NCBI RefSeq assembly: GCF_001577365.1
Contig: NZ_CP014513.1
Span: 3,038,001 to 3,102,000 of the forward strand
Origin: Frondihabitans sp. PAMC 28766
GTDB lineage: Bacteria; Actinomycetota; Actinomycetes; Actinomycetales; Microbacteriaceae
Reading direction: 5' to 3'
Length of the DNA: 64,000 bases
Below, in pieces: positions 17,931 to 29,700 of the stretch. Within the stretch, counting starts at the first letter, position 1; each line of letters begins with the position of its first letter. The notes under the pieces are model-generated. The model did not search any database. It was given only the letters and a program-made list of their open reading frames with translations, and was not told where the DNA came from. Made by a program: the position numbers and the translations under genes.

Positions 17931-17937
17931 CCCCCTC

Positions 17938-19017
17938 ATGGACAGCCAGCACCACGACCGCCCGACCGCCCCTCCATCGTCTCTTTCGGGCCGCGATCCG
18001 CTGGGCAGTCACCCGCTGGGCCGCGATCTGCTGGGCGGTCACCCGCTGGGCGTCGAGGGCTCGGTCGAGCTCGCCGTGCTCGAGCGCTCCGGCATGATCG
18101 AGAGTCGCCACATCGGCGCGGCAGCTGTCGTGGCATCGGACGGCACCCTGCTGCGCGCCGTGGGCGATGTGACCGCGTCGGTCTACCCGAGATCCTCCCT
18201 CAAGCCCTTCCAGGCGCTGGCCGTGCTGCGCTCGGGCGTGGACCTCGAGGGGCCGCAAGCGGTGCTGGCCATGGCCAGCCATGCGGGCACACCGGCGCAC
18301 CAGGCCATCGTCCTCGACATGCTGACGCGCGCCGACGCCACCGTCGACGACCTGCTGTGCCCGCCCGATTGGCCCTACGACCGGGCCACCGCCCGCGCGG
18401 CCGACGCGCCGACCCGGCTCTTCATGAACTGCAGCGGCAAGCACGCCGGGTTCCTCCTCGCGTGCCGGCACAACGGTTGGCCCGCCGGCAGCTACGACGA
18501 CCTCGACCACCCCTTGCAGCGGGCCATCCGCGCCACCATCGCCGAGTACACCGGCGAAGAGGTCGACCACGCGGGTGTCGACGGCTGCGGAGCCCCCGTC
18601 TTCGCCGTCACCCTGCGCGGTCTCGCGACCGGCATCGCGCGCCTGACCCACTCCGCCACGACCGACCAGGATGCCGAGGCCGGTCACCTGGTCAGGGCCG
18701 TCCTAGCCGACGCGTGGGCGCTCGACGGCCCCGGCCGAGCCAATACGGTCACCATCGACGAGCTCGGGCTGCTCGCCAAGCTCGGCGCCGAAGGGGTGAT
18801 GGTGATGGGCACCACGTCAGGAGTCGCCGTCGCGGTCAAGGTGCTCGACGGCAACCTGCGGGCGGGCACGCTGGCGGCGCTGCAGCTGCTCGTCGAGGCA
18901 GGAGCCGTGGACGCGTCCGCTGCCGCGCGGGTGCTCGATCGGACGCTCGAGCGGGTGCTCGGCGGCGGTGTCGTCGTCGGGGCGATTCGTGCCGGGGCGG
19001 GCCTCACTGCGGGCTGA
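17938..19017 (+). CDS. L-asparaginase II family protein (thermolabile type)
   Basis: 359 residues, the PF06089 asparaginase family. It hydrolyses asparagine to aspartate and ammonia in the cytoplasm. Diagnostic motifs are SSLKPFQALA, MASHAGTPAHQ, MNCSGKHAGFL and VDGCGAPVFA. The first about 40 residues include a repeated element (GRDPLGSHPLG / GRDLLGGHPLG) that looks like a recent in-frame duplication and is not part of the family core. It is one of few plus-strand genes and converges on the gene ending at 19144. Residues 1-40 may be poorly conserved, so the true start could lie nearer VEGSVELAVL. Confidence 0.88.
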   Translation: MDSQHHDRPTAPPSSLSGRDPLGSHPLGRDLLGGHPLGVEGSVELAVLERSGMIESRHIGAAAVVASDGTLLRAVGDVTASVYPRSSLKPFQALAVLRSGVDLEGPQAVLAMASHAGTPAHQAIVLDMLTRADATVDDLLCPPDWPYDRATARAADAPTRLFMNCSGKHAGFLLACRHNGWPAGSYDDLDHPLQRAIRATIAEYTGEEVDHAGVDGCGAPVFAVTLRGLATGIARLTHSATTDQDAEAGHLVRAVLADAWALDGPGRANTVTIDELGLLAKLGAEGVMVMGTTSGVAVAVKVLDGNLRAGTLAALQLLVEAGAVDASAAARVLDRTLERVLGGGVVVGAIRAGAGLTAG

Positions 19018-19143
19018 CTTTCGCCGGTGTGAATCGTGCCCCGGTGGCGGCGGGTGCGATCGCCCGGGAGGAGTCCGGTTGGGGTAGGATGCCGAGCTCT
19101 TCCTCCGCAGGCCGTGTCGATGGATCTCGCGAAGCCATGAGGC

Positions 19144-19731
19144 TCACCACTCGAGGTCGACGGGAACCCAGCGCCCGCGCGCCTCCGAGGGGGTGCGCGC
19201 GCAGGCGGTGCCGTCGGGGGCCAGCCACACCTCGGCGCCCAGGTAGCCTTCGTCGGCCCGCGAGGTCTCCCCCAGCTCGATGAGGCAGGAGCCGCCGTCG
19301 ACCAAGGGCTCGTGCCATTTCGAAACCCGGTCGCGGCCCGGCGTCGCCGCGCGGTTCGGCTCGAGGCCCGGGCCCAGCAGCGCCGCCGCGTACGACTCCG
19401 CTACGAGCCTGGCGAGGACGGGCGGCCCGAGGACGCGCACACCGCGGTCGGCGCGGACGACGAGCGGTGCCCCATCGAGGCGGAGCAACTCCCCCGTCGA
19501 AGGCGAGGCCTCAGGCCCGGCACGCACGAGCACATCGACGGCACCGCGACCCAGCACCAGTACTGCCGGGCCGGAGGCCGTCGGCAGCCTGGCCTGCGGG
19601 GCCGCCACGGCGGCCTCCAGCGCCGCCCGAAAGCGGAGCACGCGGCGCTCGGCCACCTCGCGGAGAGCGGTCTGCAGAGTGGCGCGATCGTCACGAGAGC
19701 GGCGGCGACTCCGAGTCGCGAAAGTGGTCAT
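19144..19731 (-). CDS. uncharacterised Arg/Ala-rich protein
   Basis: 195 residues, not recognised. A basic N-terminal helix (ATRSRRRSRDD) is followed by alternating hydrophobic strands (AVLVLGRGAVDVLVRAG, LVVRADRGVRVLG) and an acidic C-terminal end (RWVPVDLEW). No membrane segment. The GGAGG before the ATG is only 1 nt away, so the start is uncertain. It lies 109 nt downstream of the FHA/zinc-ribbon gene in the same direction and could be the tail of that operon. No function assigned. The 126 nt between its end and the convergent asparaginase gene shows nothing. Confidence 0.6.
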   Translation of the reverse strand: MTTFATRSRRRSRDDRATLQTALREVAERRVLRFRAALEAAVAAPQARLPTASGPAVLVLGRGAVDVLVRAGPEASPSTGELLRLDGAPLVVRADRGVRVLGPPVLARLVAESYAAALLGPGLEPNRAATPGRDRVSKWHEPLVDGGSCLIELGETSRADEGYLGAEVWLAPDGTACARTPSEARGRWVPVDLEW

Positions 19732-19840
19732 GCCTCCAGTGAAGCCGACTCGGCGCGGCCACAGGGGCCCTTCGCCCACTCTGTGGAGAACCCTGTCCCT
19801 GTGGACAATCCCAGGCCGGTGGAAGGATCCGGCTGGGCTC

Positions 19841-21853
19841 TCAGCTGACGATGAAGAACTGCTCGCCGATCTCGACCCGCGCCCCACGGGGCACCCGCAC
19901 GCGTTTGCCCGGCTCGGCCCGCTTCGCGGCCTCCGACGGCAGCCGCACGACGGTGCCGTTGCCCGACCAGCGGTCGGCGACCCAGAGCGAGCCGTCGTCC
20001 TGGCCGAACTCGAGGTGCGTCTTCGACACGGACTTGCCGGGGTCGACGATCCGCACGAGCAGGTCGATGCTCTCGCCGGGCTGAGGCGTCGGGGCGCGGC
20101 CGACGAGGCCCGACCCCTGCACCGTGAAGCTCTCGCCGGTGCTGAACTGCAGCACGTACGCGTCTCCGAGCGGTTTGCGGGCGACGATGCGCGTCTTCTC
20201 GACGTCGTCGGTCAGAGATCCCACGGCCCACGGTGCGGCCGAGCGGGGTGTCTCAGGGGCCGGAGGCAGCGGTGCCACGACGGGTTCGGCCGTCTGCGGC
20301 GGTGCGTCGAGCGGGGTCGCGTGCAGAGGGGCGAGCGCAGGATCGGCAGCACGCTCGGCTTCGGGCACCACCGGCACGTCGTCCACGCCGAGAGGCCGGG
20401 CGGCGACGCCCGCCTCCGGGTCGCGGATCGATTCGTCGGCGACGGCAGGCGAGGCGTCGTCGCTCGAAGGCATCGGCGGGACCGGGCCCGCCGAAGGCGT
20501 CGGTGGTGCGGACTCGGACCAGAGCTTCGGCGCCTCCTGCTGCGGGCGGCGGCCGAAGAGGCGACGCTTCTTGGGCGCTGGCTCGGGGTCCGGCACGAAC
20601 GGGGGCGGGGACTGCTCGGCCGGGGCGACGGGCGTGGGGGCGAGCGGAGCCGGGCGCGGGGCGTGTGGGGGCTCGGCAGGCGAGGTGTCAGGCGAGGCAT
20701 CCTGAGGCCTGTCGGCAAGCGAGCGGGTGGGGGCGTCATCCGGGGCCGGCTCGCGGGGCTCCGACGTCGTGGGGACTGTGACCGGGCCGGTGAGGATCGG
20801 CGTGATGGGGCCCGTGAACGACTGGGCGACCGACTGCACGACGGTGCCGCACTCGCCGCAGAAGATGTCGTCGGCGCTCAGGTCGGCGCCGCAGACGGTG
20901 CAGCGCAGCCGGCCGTCTTCGCGGGCGGCGGTCGGGGCGACCAGCGGGGCGATGACGTTCGTGTCGCCGGGCTCGGGCTCGGAATGCTGCTCGGGTGCGC
21001 GAAGACTCGACGCGGAGGCCGGGTCGGGCTCGGAATGCTGCTCGGGTGCTCGAAGACTCGACGCGGGCTGCGAGTCGGGCGTCGACTCGCGCTCGGCAGG
21101 CGCGGCGAGCTCGAGGGGCGCGCCCGGCTGGGACGCCTCGGAGGAGCCGCCGTCGGCCAGGCCGGCATCGGGCTCGGAGGCGGCAGGATGCGAGTCGGGC
21201 GCGTCGGCCTCAGCCCCTTCGGCCGGAGTCTCGGTGACGGGCGTCAGCGATGCCGTCCACAGCGGAGCCGACGTCGGCCGGCCGCCACCGGACGACACGC
21301 TGCCCGGAGGCCGGAGCGGTGCCGGCGGCCCGTCCCGGCCGGGGTCGACGGGCGGCTCTTCGATTGCCGGCTCGACGGGTGGCAGCGGATCGTCGTGCGG
21401 AGCGGAGATCGCGTCATCTTCATGGCGGACTGCCTGCGGCGGACTGTCAGCGCCCACGGGCTCGTCGCCGACGTCCGTCGACAACGCATCGTCGGCCTCG
21501 GGAAGGGCTGCCGCGGAAGGTGCACTGACGGGCGCGCCGTCGTCGTCCTCGTCGAGCGGAGAGGGTCTCGGCGCATCCGGGATCGCTTCGGCAGCCTTGC
21601 CGTCGCGGCCGTCACCACCGCCGCCCTCTCGCTCGGCCACCCACCACGGGGTGCCGGATGGGACCTGAGCCGCGGGCGGCTCCTGCAGGCTCCAGGCCGG
21701 GATCTCGGTCGCGGAGGTCGCGGCGGCAGCCTCGTTCTCGGCATCCTGCTCGGCGCGGAACGCCGCGACATCGGCACTTGTGATCGCGCGGCCGCACTGG
21801 CCGCAGAACATGGCTCCGTCGGGCAGCGGGCTCGAACAGGTGGGACAACGCAT
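19841..21853 (-). CDS. double zinc-ribbon, disordered, C-terminal FHA protein
   Basis: 670 residues. The N-terminus is a zinc ribbon (CPTCSSPLPDGAMFCGQCG, residues 3-21). A second ribbon (CTVCG...CGECG) lies mid-protein. Most of the rest is Pro/Ala/Glu-rich and probably disordered. A C-terminal FHA domain reads GLVGRAP, SVSKTHLEF, and WSGNGT where typical FHA has STNGT. It should bind phosphothreonine, most simply a mark placed by the Ser/Thr kinase of this cluster. It starts 16 nt after the transglutaminase-like gene stop. Confidence 0.8.
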   Translation of the reverse strand: MRCPTCSSPLPDGAMFCGQCGRAITSADVAAFRAEQDAENEAAAATSATEIPAWSLQEPPAAQVPSGTPWWVAEREGGGGDGRDGKAAEAIPDAPRPSPLDEDDDGAPVSAPSAAALPEADDALSTDVGDEPVGADSPPQAVRHEDDAISAPHDDPLPPVEPAIEEPPVDPGRDGPPAPLRPPGSVSSGGGRPTSAPLWTASLTPVTETPAEGAEADAPDSHPAASEPDAGLADGGSSEASQPGAPLELAAPAERESTPDSQPASSLRAPEQHSEPDPASASSLRAPEQHSEPEPGDTNVIAPLVAPTAAREDGRLRCTVCGADLSADDIFCGECGTVVQSVAQSFTGPITPILTGPVTVPTTSEPREPAPDDAPTRSLADRPQDASPDTSPAEPPHAPRPAPLAPTPVAPAEQSPPPFVPDPEPAPKKRRLFGRRPQQEAPKLWSESAPPTPSAGPVPPMPSSDDASPAVADESIRDPEAGVAARPLGVDDVPVVPEAERAADPALAPLHATPLDAPPQTAEPVVAPLPPAPETPRSAAPWAVGSLTDDVEKTRIVARKPLGDAYVLQFSTGESFTVQGSGLVGRAPTPQPGESIDLLVRIVDPGKSVSKTHLEFGQDDGSLWVADRWSGNGTVVRLPSEAAKRAEPGKRVRVPRGARVEIGEQFFIVS
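20974..21066. repeat. 51-bp tandem repeat inside the FHA protein gene
   Basis: Unit 20974-21024 is repeated from 21025 for at least 42 bp with one mismatch. It encodes a 17-residue repeat with the core SSLRAPEQHSEPDP in the disordered linker. The length is a multiple of three, so the frame is kept. Confidence 0.8.
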
Positions 21854-21869
21854 AGGCGGTGATGGCTCT

Positions 21870-24275
21870 CTAACGCTTGGAAGCTTTCGGGCCATGGTAT
21901 CCGCGCAGCGACTTCGTCGAGACGCGCGCCCGGAATCGCTGCCACCGGGTGAGGCCCGCGTCGAGGTGAGCGCGCATCTCGCCGACGGCGTTCCAGACCC
22001 GGTCGGCGTCGGCCGGGTCGACGCTCTCGGGCGCGAAGACGGACCGATCGACGACACGCGCGAGCACGGCCGGGCGCGACCCGCCGACGGCCGCCGCGAC
22101 CTCGGCTCGGGTCGCCGACGGCCCGGGCGAGATGCCGTGGTCGACGACGGCATCGTGGAATTCCTGCCACCCGCCCGTGATCCGTCGGCCGGCGTCGCGC
22201 GAACGGCGCCGACGCAGCCTTCGCCGGGCCTTGACCCCCACGATCGCGATGAACGGGGCCATGATGAGGCCGGCGACGAGCAGCACCCAGGCACCGATCC
22301 GCACGATGGCGAGCACCACGGCGATCCAGGCGGGCGGGAGGGCGGGGCTGTCCTGCTTGCTCTGCGGCTGGGTCTGGTTGTTCGGCGGGTCGGCCTCCTG
22401 CGGGGGCGGCTGCACTACCGATTGCGGCCGCGAGATCTGATTCGGATCGGTCTTTTTGACGTCGGGGATCTTTCGCGGCGTGGGGTTGGGGTCGAGCGTG
22501 ACCCAGCCGAACTGGGCCGTGTCGACCTCGATGACGGCGGTGATGTCGGATCCGGTGAACTTCTGGGCTGCGCCCGTCGCTTCCGTTCCTGCCGAAAAGC
22601 CCAGGACCACGCGAGCCGGGAAGCCCAGCTGGTCGGCCATCAGGGCGGCCGCTGCGCTGTACTGCTCGGCGTCGCCGATCATCAGGGGGTCGGTGAAAAG
22701 CTGTGTGAGGCGATCGGCCCCGTGCCCGGATCGACTCACCGGCTCGTTCTCACCCACTCCGTGGCTGACGTAGCCGTTCTTCTTGAGACCGTTGATCGCT
22801 GCGAGCAGACGCGCGCCCTGGCCGCTGACACCGTTGACGTAATCGCCCAGCGTCGTCTTGAGCGCGACGGGCACGTTGGTCGGCGTGGGCACCGAGGCCG
22901 GGCCCGGCGTGAGCGAATCGAGCTCGGACGTCGACGGCTGGGCGGGCACGACGGCGTCGAGCGAGTACGAGACGCCCCCAGGGATGCCGCCCACGACGGC
23001 CGCCGTGCCGGTCGTGTCGTTGTAGAAGAACGCGTCGCGAAGGTTCGCCGAGTCGCGGCCGCTGAAGTCGATCGACTCGAGCTTGCCGACCGTCGGCAGC
23101 CAGACGCCCGAGTACGAGTCGACGGTGACGCCGATCGACGTCTGACGGCCGACGACCTTCGACTGGTCGAACGACGTCGGCACCCGCGTGAAGGTGCCCG
23201 AGTCGCCCGACGTGCGGCTGCCGCCGACCGAGAAGTCCACGCCGTCGTAGGTGTCGAGGGTGGCGATCCGCACGAAGTCGCCCGCCGAGAGGCCCGTCAC
23301 CGACAGCTGGTCGGCGTCGACCGCGGGGGTCTGCTCGTAGGCGCGGAACCCGCTGAGGGGGCTGACGTAGGCACGCGGGTCGAAGGGCTTGGCGATGGCG
23401 TCGCGGGCGACCCACCGCGCATGGCTGGGGCTCAGCACTGTGGTCGCGCCGGCCGCCACGGCCCCCGCGACGACGAGAGTGACGACCGTGCCGCCGATGG
23501 CCCGGCGAGCCACGGCGCCGTTGCCGGATCGCACGGGAGGCGTCCCGCCCCGCGCCGTGATCTGTCGGCGCGTGGCTCGTGTCAGTCGGGCGATCGCCAG
23601 GCGCCGTCGCCTCAGCCGCCACCACACCACCCAGAGCACCGATACCACCAGCAGACCGAGCCCGGTCGCCAGCGGCAGCAGGGCTTCGGCCGAGCCCAGC
23701 ACGATCCCGCCGAGGAAGACGACAATCGGCGGCACGAGAGCGAGCTCGGGGCGGCGAGACCGCAGCGCCGTCGTGACGCCGATCACGGTGCCCGGCAGCA
23801 GCAGCACGAACGCCGGCACCAGCAGGGCCTGATAGCCGCCCACCGGCAGCGTGATCGTGATGAGCTGCTTCCAGCCGAGCGCGACGCCTGAGGCGAGCTC
23901 GCGCAGCCCGTCGAGAGTGGGCAGCACGCCGAATTGCGTCTGGCTCGGCACTGCCACGGCCACGCCGAACACGCCGAAGGCCACGATCGTGACCAGCAGG
24001 ATCCAGAAGCTCGAGAGACGCAAGAACGTGCCGACCAGGGCGATGGCCGACCCGACCACCAGGCTCACCGTCACGAGGACGACGAAGTCCGTGCTGCGAT
24101 ACACGGGCCACAGCGTGATGGCGGCGACCGCCATGATCACGGCGAAGCCGAGGCACTGGAGGAGAGCGAAGCCGAGGGACACGCGCACGCGAGTGGCACG
24201 GGGTCGGAGACCGGCGCCTCCTGATCCTGCGGCCTGTTGCGAGGCCCTCGGCCGATCTACCGCAGGCGCGCTCAC
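21870..24275 (-). CDS. transglutaminase-like membrane protein lacking catalytic residues
   Basis: 801 residues. About five N-terminal membrane segments (residues 35-200), a sixth near 220-240, an extracellular transglutaminase-like domain and a last TM near 650-680 with a cytoplasmic helical tail: the TgpA-type plan. The core reads GDAEQYSAAAALMADQLGFPARVVLGFSAG, where the catalytic Cys is Ala536. The His strand reads SDITAVIEVD with no His, although GWVTLDPNP remains. It is therefore probably a non-enzymatic binding domain. GTGA overlap with the DUF58 gene. MoxR-DUF58-TgpA-like triads are common in bacteria. Confidence 0.85.
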   Translation of the reverse strand: MSAPAVDRPRASQQAAGSGGAGLRPRATRVRVSLGFALLQCLGFAVIMAVAAITLWPVYRSTDFVVLVTVSLVVGSAIALVGTFLRLSSFWILLVTIVAFGVFGVAVAVPSQTQFGVLPTLDGLRELASGVALGWKQLITITLPVGGYQALLVPAFVLLLPGTVIGVTTALRSRRPELALVPPIVVFLGGIVLGSAEALLPLATGLGLLVVSVLWVVWWRLRRRRLAIARLTRATRRQITARGGTPPVRSGNGAVARRAIGGTVVTLVVAGAVAAGATTVLSPSHARWVARDAIAKPFDPRAYVSPLSGFRAYEQTPAVDADQLSVTGLSAGDFVRIATLDTYDGVDFSVGGSRTSGDSGTFTRVPTSFDQSKVVGRQTSIGVTVDSYSGVWLPTVGKLESIDFSGRDSANLRDAFFYNDTTGTAAVVGGIPGGVSYSLDAVVPAQPSTSELDSLTPGPASVPTPTNVPVALKTTLGDYVNGVSGQGARLLAAINGLKKNGYVSHGVGENEPVSRSGHGADRLTQLFTDPLMIGDAEQYSAAAALMADQLGFPARVVLGFSAGTEATGAAQKFTGSDITAVIEVDTAQFGWVTLDPNPTPRKIPDVKKTDPNQISRPQSVVQPPPQEADPPNNQTQPQSKQDSPALPPAWIAVVLAIVRIGAWVLLVAGLIMAPFIAIVGVKARRRLRRRRSRDAGRRITGGWQEFHDAVVDHGISPGPSATRAEVAAAVGGSRPAVLARVVDRSVFAPESVDPADADRVWNAVGEMRAHLDAGLTRWQRFRARVSTKSLRGYHGPKASKR

Positions 24276-25663
24276 ACCGACACCACCTTGGCGAGGGACT
24301 GCTTGAGGTCGTCGAGGTACCCCACCGTCAACACGGTGAGGTCGGCGACGCGCCGCATGCCGGGCACGGTGTCGGGGTCGCACACGATCGCGACCGCCTC
24401 GACGCCGGGAGGGAACGCGGCGGCGGCGGCCCGCAGGTCGGTGATGCGAGTGGTCGACCCGACGACGAGGAAGGCGACCGAGACGCCCGTGACCTGCTCG
24501 CCCGTGACCCGGGCCACGTCGGTGATGGCGAGAGCGGACTCCGAGAACGTGACGAGCGAGAGCTCGTCGAGCAGACGCGTGCGCGTCAGCGTGCTGAGGC
24601 TCTTGACCGCGAGTGTCTTGCGCTTGGCGAATTCGGGCGTGCGCTCGCTCACGACGACCGACACCTCGCGGGCGTCGCGGATCGCGCGGATGCCGAGGGA
24701 GGCGGCGACGCTCACGGCGAGCTCGAACTCGTCTTCGGTGGCGAAGTCGGCGTTGGCGAGGCTCAGAGCGATGACGAGGTGGCTGCGCCGCGTCTCTTCG
24801 AACTGCCGCACCATGTAGGCGCCGGCCTTGGCCGTGGACTTCCAGTGGATGTGGCGGCGCTCGTCACCGGCCACGTACTCGCGGAGGGCGTGGAACGAGA
24901 TGTCGCTCGGGGTGAGGTCGCGCGTCGCGTTGCCCTCGAGGTCGCGGATGAGCCCCGTGCTGGTCGAGGGGATGCCGATGGTGCGGGGGTGCACGAAGAG
25001 GTCGGTCACGCCCGTCCACTCCACCTCGCGGCGCACGAGCCCGATCGGATCGCCGCGCACCGTGCGGACGGGCCCCACGGGAATGACCCCGCGGCGTGAG
25101 GTCGGCACGGCGAACGACTCCTCGACGGAGTCGCCTCCGCGAAGGCCAGGCAGCGTGATCTCGGCGAGCCCTGTCCCGATCGGGATTTCGACCGTGACGC
25201 CGAGCACACGGCGCCGCGTCGGGTTCGTCACCGTGACCCGGCCGTCGGCGTCGTCGCCGACGGCGACGCGCTCGTGCGGCAGGTCGAGCGAGATCGTGAA
25301 GGCGTTGCGGCCCACCGCCGAGAGCGTCGCCAGCAGGAGGACGACGACCGACGCGAAGCCGATGGCGATGAGCTCGATCCAGCCGAGGGCGTAGCCCGCG
25401 ATCAGAGCTGCCGGTGCGACGCCGAGCATGGCCCAGCCGACCGGCGTGACGACGTTCGAGGCCGCTCTACCCCATCGGGCGACAACCGCCGCGAACGACC
25501 GCCAGAGCCGCACCAGGAAGACGAGGAGGTCGGCGCTGAAGCCCGTGCGGTTGCCGACGATGCGCGTGCGGGCGTTGGTCAGCCCCTGCGTGCTCGAGAG
25601 CGTGTCGACGCGCCCCTCGCGGGCGCTTCGCCCTTCGGGGGATTCCGGGCGCGTCAGACTCAT
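24272..25663 (-). CDS. membrane-anchored DUF58 protein
   Basis: 463 residues. Two adjacent membrane segments (about residues 72-118) are followed by an Ig-like beta region and a DUF58 domain with HALREYVAGDERRHIHWKSTAKAG near 265-290. It lies 25 nt after moxR and shares GTGA with the transglutaminase-like gene. Unlike the DUF58 protein at 2321-3208, this one has TM helices and an N-terminal basic extension. It likely links the MoxR ATPase to a membrane complex. Confidence 0.88.
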   Translation of the reverse strand: MSLTRPESPEGRSAREGRVDTLSSTQGLTNARTRIVGNRTGFSADLLVFLVRLWRSFAAVVARWGRAASNVVTPVGWAMLGVAPAALIAGYALGWIELIAIGFASVVVLLLATLSAVGRNAFTISLDLPHERVAVGDDADGRVTVTNPTRRRVLGVTVEIPIGTGLAEITLPGLRGGDSVEESFAVPTSRRGVIPVGPVRTVRGDPIGLVRREVEWTGVTDLFVHPRTIGIPSTSTGLIRDLEGNATRDLTPSDISFHALREYVAGDERRHIHWKSTAKAGAYMVRQFEETRRSHLVIALSLANADFATEDEFELAVSVAASLGIRAIRDAREVSVVVSERTPEFAKRKTLAVKSLSTLTRTRLLDELSLVTFSESALAITDVARVTGEQVTGVSVAFLVVGSTTRITDLRAAAAAFPPGVEAVAIVCDPDTVPGMRRVADLTVLTVGYLDDLKQSLAKVVSV

Positions 25664-25688
25664 CCGGTCGCCGCCCGGCGCGGGAGGG

Positions 25689-26660
<972 letters not shown>

Positions 26661-26730
26661 GCTGTCGGGGTCCTTGTCTGTGGAGGGCGCTGTCGTCGGG
26701 CTGCGGTCGTCGGGCGGCTTTCGACCGCGG

Positions 26731-29700
26731 CTAGCCGCCGCAGTCGATGGCCGGAGGCGCGGGATCCTGGAAGCCCTGCACCGTCGCCTGCACCTTCACC
26801 TGCGTCGCGTTGTCAGGAACGGTACTAGTTGTGGTGAACGGAGTGCCGTCGGGATCGCCGCTGACCCAGTTGTCAGTGCCCGGGACGAGCGGCTCGTTGA
26901 ACTGCACCGAGTAGCTGTCAGGGTTGATGCCCGAGCCGTTCTGCGGCGGGTTGGTGCTGAGGGTCTGCCCGGGGACGCAGACGTTCACGGTCGTTCTCGT
27001 GCTGATCGGTGTCGCCATCACGATCGTGGACTTCGGGCCGCAGATAGTCCCGGCACTGTCGCGGCACCCGCGGAACAAGAAGCTCTGCGAGTTGCCGTAG
27101 ACAACAGCACCCGACGTGTTCAGGCTCGTCAGGAAGTCGCCGCGGTTGACGGTGTTCCAGGTGGAGCCGTTGTCAGTGGAGACCTGATAGAGCACTGCCG
27201 TGCCCGACGCCACGGAGAGGGCACTCGGGTCGCTGTCGACCTGCACGTCGAAGTAACCGGTGTTGTTGTTGTTCGCGACCGTGACCGTCGCAGACGCTTG
27301 ACCCGGCGCGGCCAGACTCTGGATGCTGTTCGACTTCGAGGCCGAGCAGAACAGCCCGTTGTCGCTGTAGACGAAGTAGGTGTACGACTGTCCGTCCTGC
27401 GCCGACGAGTCGACGCCGCCCGGAGCCGAGATCGCGCCCGGCTTCGAGGTCGGCGAGCACGCGGGGGCCGGCTGATCGGCTCCGTTCGCGCGGGCGACCG
27501 TGTAGGCGACGCTGCCGCCACCGGCAGGATCGCTCGCGGTGTGGGTGATCCGGACGTTGCCGCTCGCGTTGTCGGCGAGAGTGGCCGTCACGTTCACCGT
27601 CGACGGCACACCGACGGCCGTGCCGGTGGCTACGGCGCTGCGGGCCCAATCGGCGGTGCTGGACACCTGCGCCGAGTTCGTCGCGTAGACCTGCACGCTG
27701 TACTGCGCGCCCGGCGTGAGACCGCCGATCGACGTCGACGTGGCCGATGCGGGGACGCTCTGCGTGCCGGGGGCGCCCTGCCCGGCGATCTCGACGACGT
27801 AGCCCATGACAGGGCTGCCCTTCGCAGGCGTCGGGACGGTGCTCCAGTTGACGTTGAGGGCCCCCGGGCTCGACGACGAGGGCGTCACGGTGACACCCGT
27901 CGGCGCCGACGGCACGTAGTCGGCGCTGTAGGACGGGCTCGACGGGCTCTGCGGCGAGGTGCCGATGCCATTCACGGCCGCGACCCTGAACGTGTAGGGC
28001 GTCGCCGGGTCGAGGTTGGTCAGGGTGCAGAGGGTCGAGGTGCCGCAGTCTTTCGTGTAGCTGCCGCTGGCGGACGAGCCGGTGAGGCGGTACGACGTGA
28101 TCGCCGAGTTGTTGGCGAGGGGCGCAGCGTACGACAGCGTCAGCTGCCCGCCGACGAACGTGCCCGAGCGGATGGGCGCCGCGGGCGCCGCCGGGACGTC
28201 CTCGACCGAGATCGTGACATCGCCCCAGACATAGCGCGACGGGTCATTGGTGACGTCGGCGATCTCATACTGCAGGTGCGTGTCGAGCGGTTTCGCCGAT
28301 GACGAGACGGCCACGCTGAGCCGGCTGTTGTCGGCGCTGGGTGTGATCGTCACCCCAGGGGGGACGGATGAGCCGTCGACGCCCCGGATCGCGAGGACGC
28401 GAAGCGGCTGCCCCGGGAAGGGGTTCGTCGCCTCGTCGTTCGCGAGCACGTTGATGACGGTCGTCGAGCCGCGCTTCGTCACCGCGGAGTCGGATGCGGC
28501 GATGGCGAGGGGCCGCGTCGAGCCGACGACGGTCAGGTCGATGCTGCCCGACTGGCCTGTCGAGGCGGAGTCGCGCACGGTGATTCCGAGGCTCGTCGAC
28601 GAGCCCTTGGTCGCGTCGGAGTCGGCCTTGACGGTCAGGGACTGGCCCGAGATCGAGTACGAGAACCCGGGGATGCCCGACGAGGTCGCCTGGTAGCGCA
28701 ACTCGCCGATGTCTTTCGGGTAGTTGTAGGTCGTCAGCTTGGTGAGGTCGAGTGTGCGCGTGTCGCCCGGCTCGAGGTCGAGCGTCGCCCCGTTGAAGAC
28801 GGGTGGCTGGTTGGCGCGCGGGGTGACCTGGATCGGCAGCACCAGCGTCGCCGTATGCCCGGACGGGTCGCTCGTCGACGTTCCGTCGGTCACCTGGAAC
28901 GAGATCGACGCCTGCCCGAAGAACGCGGGCGCCGACGTGTAGGTCAGCGTCGTCGAGTTCGTCACGAGATTCGAGCCGTCAGCGTGAGTCGCACGGACAG
29001 TGCTGCTGTCGGTGAGGCGGACGCCGTTGGGGTTCGTCGAGATGACGTACTTGTTGATGTCGATGGTCAAGGTCTTCTCGCTGACCACCGAGAGAGGCGC
29101 CGCGGCCTCGTTGATCTGCGGGAGGGCGTCGTCGAAGCCGGGCACCCGGATGAAGGCGTAGGCGCGGATCGACGGATCCTCCGGGTGGGACACGTAGAAC
29201 GGGATGATCTGGCTGGTGTTCGTGACGGTGACGCGGATGCGGTGGTTCGAGGTGACCTGGGCGGTGTCGCCGTAGCCCGGCAGGAGGCCGAGCCCCAGGC
29301 TCGACACGTTGCCGTCGGCGAAGAAGACGTTCGCGAGCACGTTCACGTCGACGGTCTTGCGGTGCAGCACGTCGGCCAGCGTGAGCACGCTGTCCTGCGC
29401 CTCGGGGTAGTTCAGGGCGGCGCCCGGCTCGACCTTGACCGTGATGAAGTTCGACGAGCTGCCTCCGACGTCGTTGGCTACCGTGTAGACGAGGCCGTAG
29501 GTGCCCGGGGTCTTGGGCGGCGTGATCCTGACGATGCCGCCTGTCTGGATCTCGGCTGTCACGTCTTTGTTGTTGGGCTTCACACCGGTGAGGTGCAGAG
29601 CGCCGCCGTCGGGATCGGAGTCGTTGGCGAGGGCGCGCACCAGGATGCTGCCGCCCGGCCGCATCGTTACAGCGTCGGCGACCGCGATCGGGTTGCGCGC

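Noticed and set aside
19280..21862. 860-codon open frame on the plus strand opposite the FHA/zinc-ribbon gene
   Set aside because: High-GC antisense shadow; Gly/Arg-rich with no domain. The minus-strand frame has zinc ribbons and FHA.
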